This document shows, piece by piece, positions 6,838 to 7,131 of a stretch of 7,131 nucleotides of DNA (positions are counted from its first letter, which is position 1; every line of letters begins with the position of its first letter). This DNA is from Crenotrichaceae bacterium (GTDB lineage Bacteria; Pseudomonadota; Gammaproteobacteria; Methylococcales; DRLZ01), in assembly GCA_011322755.1 (NCBI GenBank), contig DRLZ01000101.1, positions 1 through 7,131 of the forward strand, given 5' to 3'. Position numbers and translations under genes: made by a program. The notes under the pieces are model-generated. The model had not been told where the DNA came from. It did not search any database and worked only from the letters and a program-made list of their open reading frames with translations.

Positions 6838-7068
6838 ACCAGTTTAGAGTCTTACTCGAAGGTGTACTACTGGTAAAAAGTGGATCCAAAATGTCATGCT
6901 TTGCTATCTTTCGACGAGTACAACTTTACTCTGTATTCTTAGAGGATACTCTTATACCGGTTTTAACTCTCCTGTGTAATGAGACTTGATAATCATCTAG
7001 CCGATTCCTCAGGCAAAGCGTACCTTACGATGTTGACGACATTGTCAGGCCAATTTGCAAGAGGAATC
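6838..7068 (+). ncRNA. Candidate IS110 bridge RNA region
   Basis: Elements of the IS110 subgroup encode a structured guide (bridge) RNA in the non-coding left end directly before the recombinase. Here that stretch holds several potential stems: ACCAGT (6838-6843) with ACTGGT (6869-6874), enclosing GAGT/ACTC (6847-6857); GAGTA/TACTC with a six-base loop (6916-6931); AGAG/CTCT with a GATA loop (6941-6952); and the long stem at 7003-7068. The true ends and the target- and donor-binding loops cannot be assigned without the right end of the element. If this is an IS1111-subgroup member, the guide RNA would instead be at the right end. Confidence 0.35.
7003..7068 (+). promoter_or_regulatory. Long stem that sequesters the transposase ribosome-binding site
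   Basis: GATTCCTC (7003-7010) is a perfect complement of GAGGAATC (7061-7068). After a 2x2 internal loop (AG/AA) the pairing resumes with GCAAA (7013-7017) and TTTGC (7054-7058). The enclosed bases can form two further small hairpins: CGTA-CCT-TACG (7019-7029) and TGACG-ACAT-TGTCA (7034-7047, one G-U). The GAGGAA at 7061-7066 is the Shine-Dalgarno sequence of the transposase and is wholly within the outer stem, so translation should be repressed when the leader folds. The same fold could be a domain of the bridge RNA. Confidence 0.5.
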
Positions 7069-7072
7069 AGAA

Positions 7073-7131
7073 ATGAAATTATATGGTGGAATCGACTTAC
7101 ATTCCAATAATAGTGTGATTGTATTACTGGA
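7073..7131 (+). CDS. IS110-family transposase (DEDD recombinase), N-terminus only
   Basis: The first 19 codons (starting MKLYGGIDLHSNNSVIVLL) run to the window edge. The GIDLHSNNSV motif is the opening beta strand of the RuvC-like DEDD catalytic domain of IS110 transposases, and its Asp8 is the first catalytic acidic residue. The full protein is usually about 300-420 residues, so most of it, including the C-terminal Tnp20 domain with the catalytic serine, is outside. The start is supported by GAGGAA at 7061-7066, six bases before the ATG. The enzyme excises and inserts the element, guided by the bridge RNA. The subgroup (IS110 or IS1111) cannot be decided from this portion. Confidence 0.87.
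   Translation, partial: MKLYGGIDLHSNNSVIVLL

Larger units (their letters stand above)
6824..7131 (+). mobile_element. Left part of an IS110-family insertion sequence (right part outside window)
   Basis: The transposase start at 7073 identifies an IS110-family element. These elements have no conventional terminal inverted repeats, so the left boundary cannot be read directly. I place it roughly between the ATGATGTGA at 6815 and the first hairpin-rich sequence near 6838; the given start is approximate. The 250 or so bases before the transposase contain no convincing gene but many short inverted repeats, as expected for a left end that encodes a bridge RNA. Confidence 0.6.

Noticed and set aside
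6891..6989. 32-codon plus-strand ORF (starting MSCFAIFRRV) upstream of the transposase
   Set aside because: It has no Shine-Dalgarno sequence, overlaps the hairpin-rich IS left end, and has low-information composition; it is more likely non-coding RNA sequence.
6965..6993. GATAAT (6988-6993) as a -10 box for the transposase
   Set aside because: The -10 match is good, but no acceptable -35 is found at 16-18 bases upstream (AACTCT region) and there is no extended -10 TG.

Overview
The window looks like chromosomal DNA from an aquatic, moderate-GC (by eye mid-40s percent) gammaproteobacterium. The clearest lineage signal is a protein that aligns closely with enterobacterial/pseudomonad WaaG, an LPS-core glycosyltransferase, so the host is a Gram-negative with a heptose-containing LPS core. 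Assimilatory nitrate reductase of the NasA type with a C-terminal BFD-like iron-sulfur domain is also common in marine and methylotrophic Gammaproteobacteria. I cannot fix the genus from sequence alone.

Layout. Positions 3-83 carry what appears to be the last 26 codons of an unidentified plus-strand gene. A 229-base leader with several hairpins follows, then nasA (313-3003, plus), the molybdenum enzyme that reduces nitrate to nitrite for nitrogen assimilation. Convergent to it, on the minus strand, are three genes transcribed right to left: a waaG-like glycosyltransferase (6751 to 5612), a membrane-anchored, FMN- and iron-sulfur-containing glutamate-synthase-like protein (5496 to 3916), and a small helical, ferritin-like protein (3589 to 3131). 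The gaps between them are 115 and 326 bases, so they are not a tight operon. The 326-base gap (3590-3915) holds no convincing gene, only a doubtful 40-codon open frame.

The right edge is the left part of an IS110-family insertion sequence. Its transposase starts at 7073 and runs off the window after 19 codons. IS110 elements with a long left non-coding end use it to encode a bridge RNA that guides recombination. The roughly 250 bases upstream of the transposase are rich in potential hairpins. The most notable is a long imperfect stem (7003-7068) that buries the transposase ribosome-binding site. The insertion lies next to the 5' side of waaG and may have separated it from other LPS-core genes.

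Functionally, nasA and the glutamate-synthase-like gene both suggest nitrogen metabolism, but they face each other and the latter lacks the glutaminase domain of true GOGAT, so a shared pathway is only a guess. The most interesting material is the IS110 left end with its candidate bridge RNA and sequestered ribosome-binding site, followed by the structured nasA leader.
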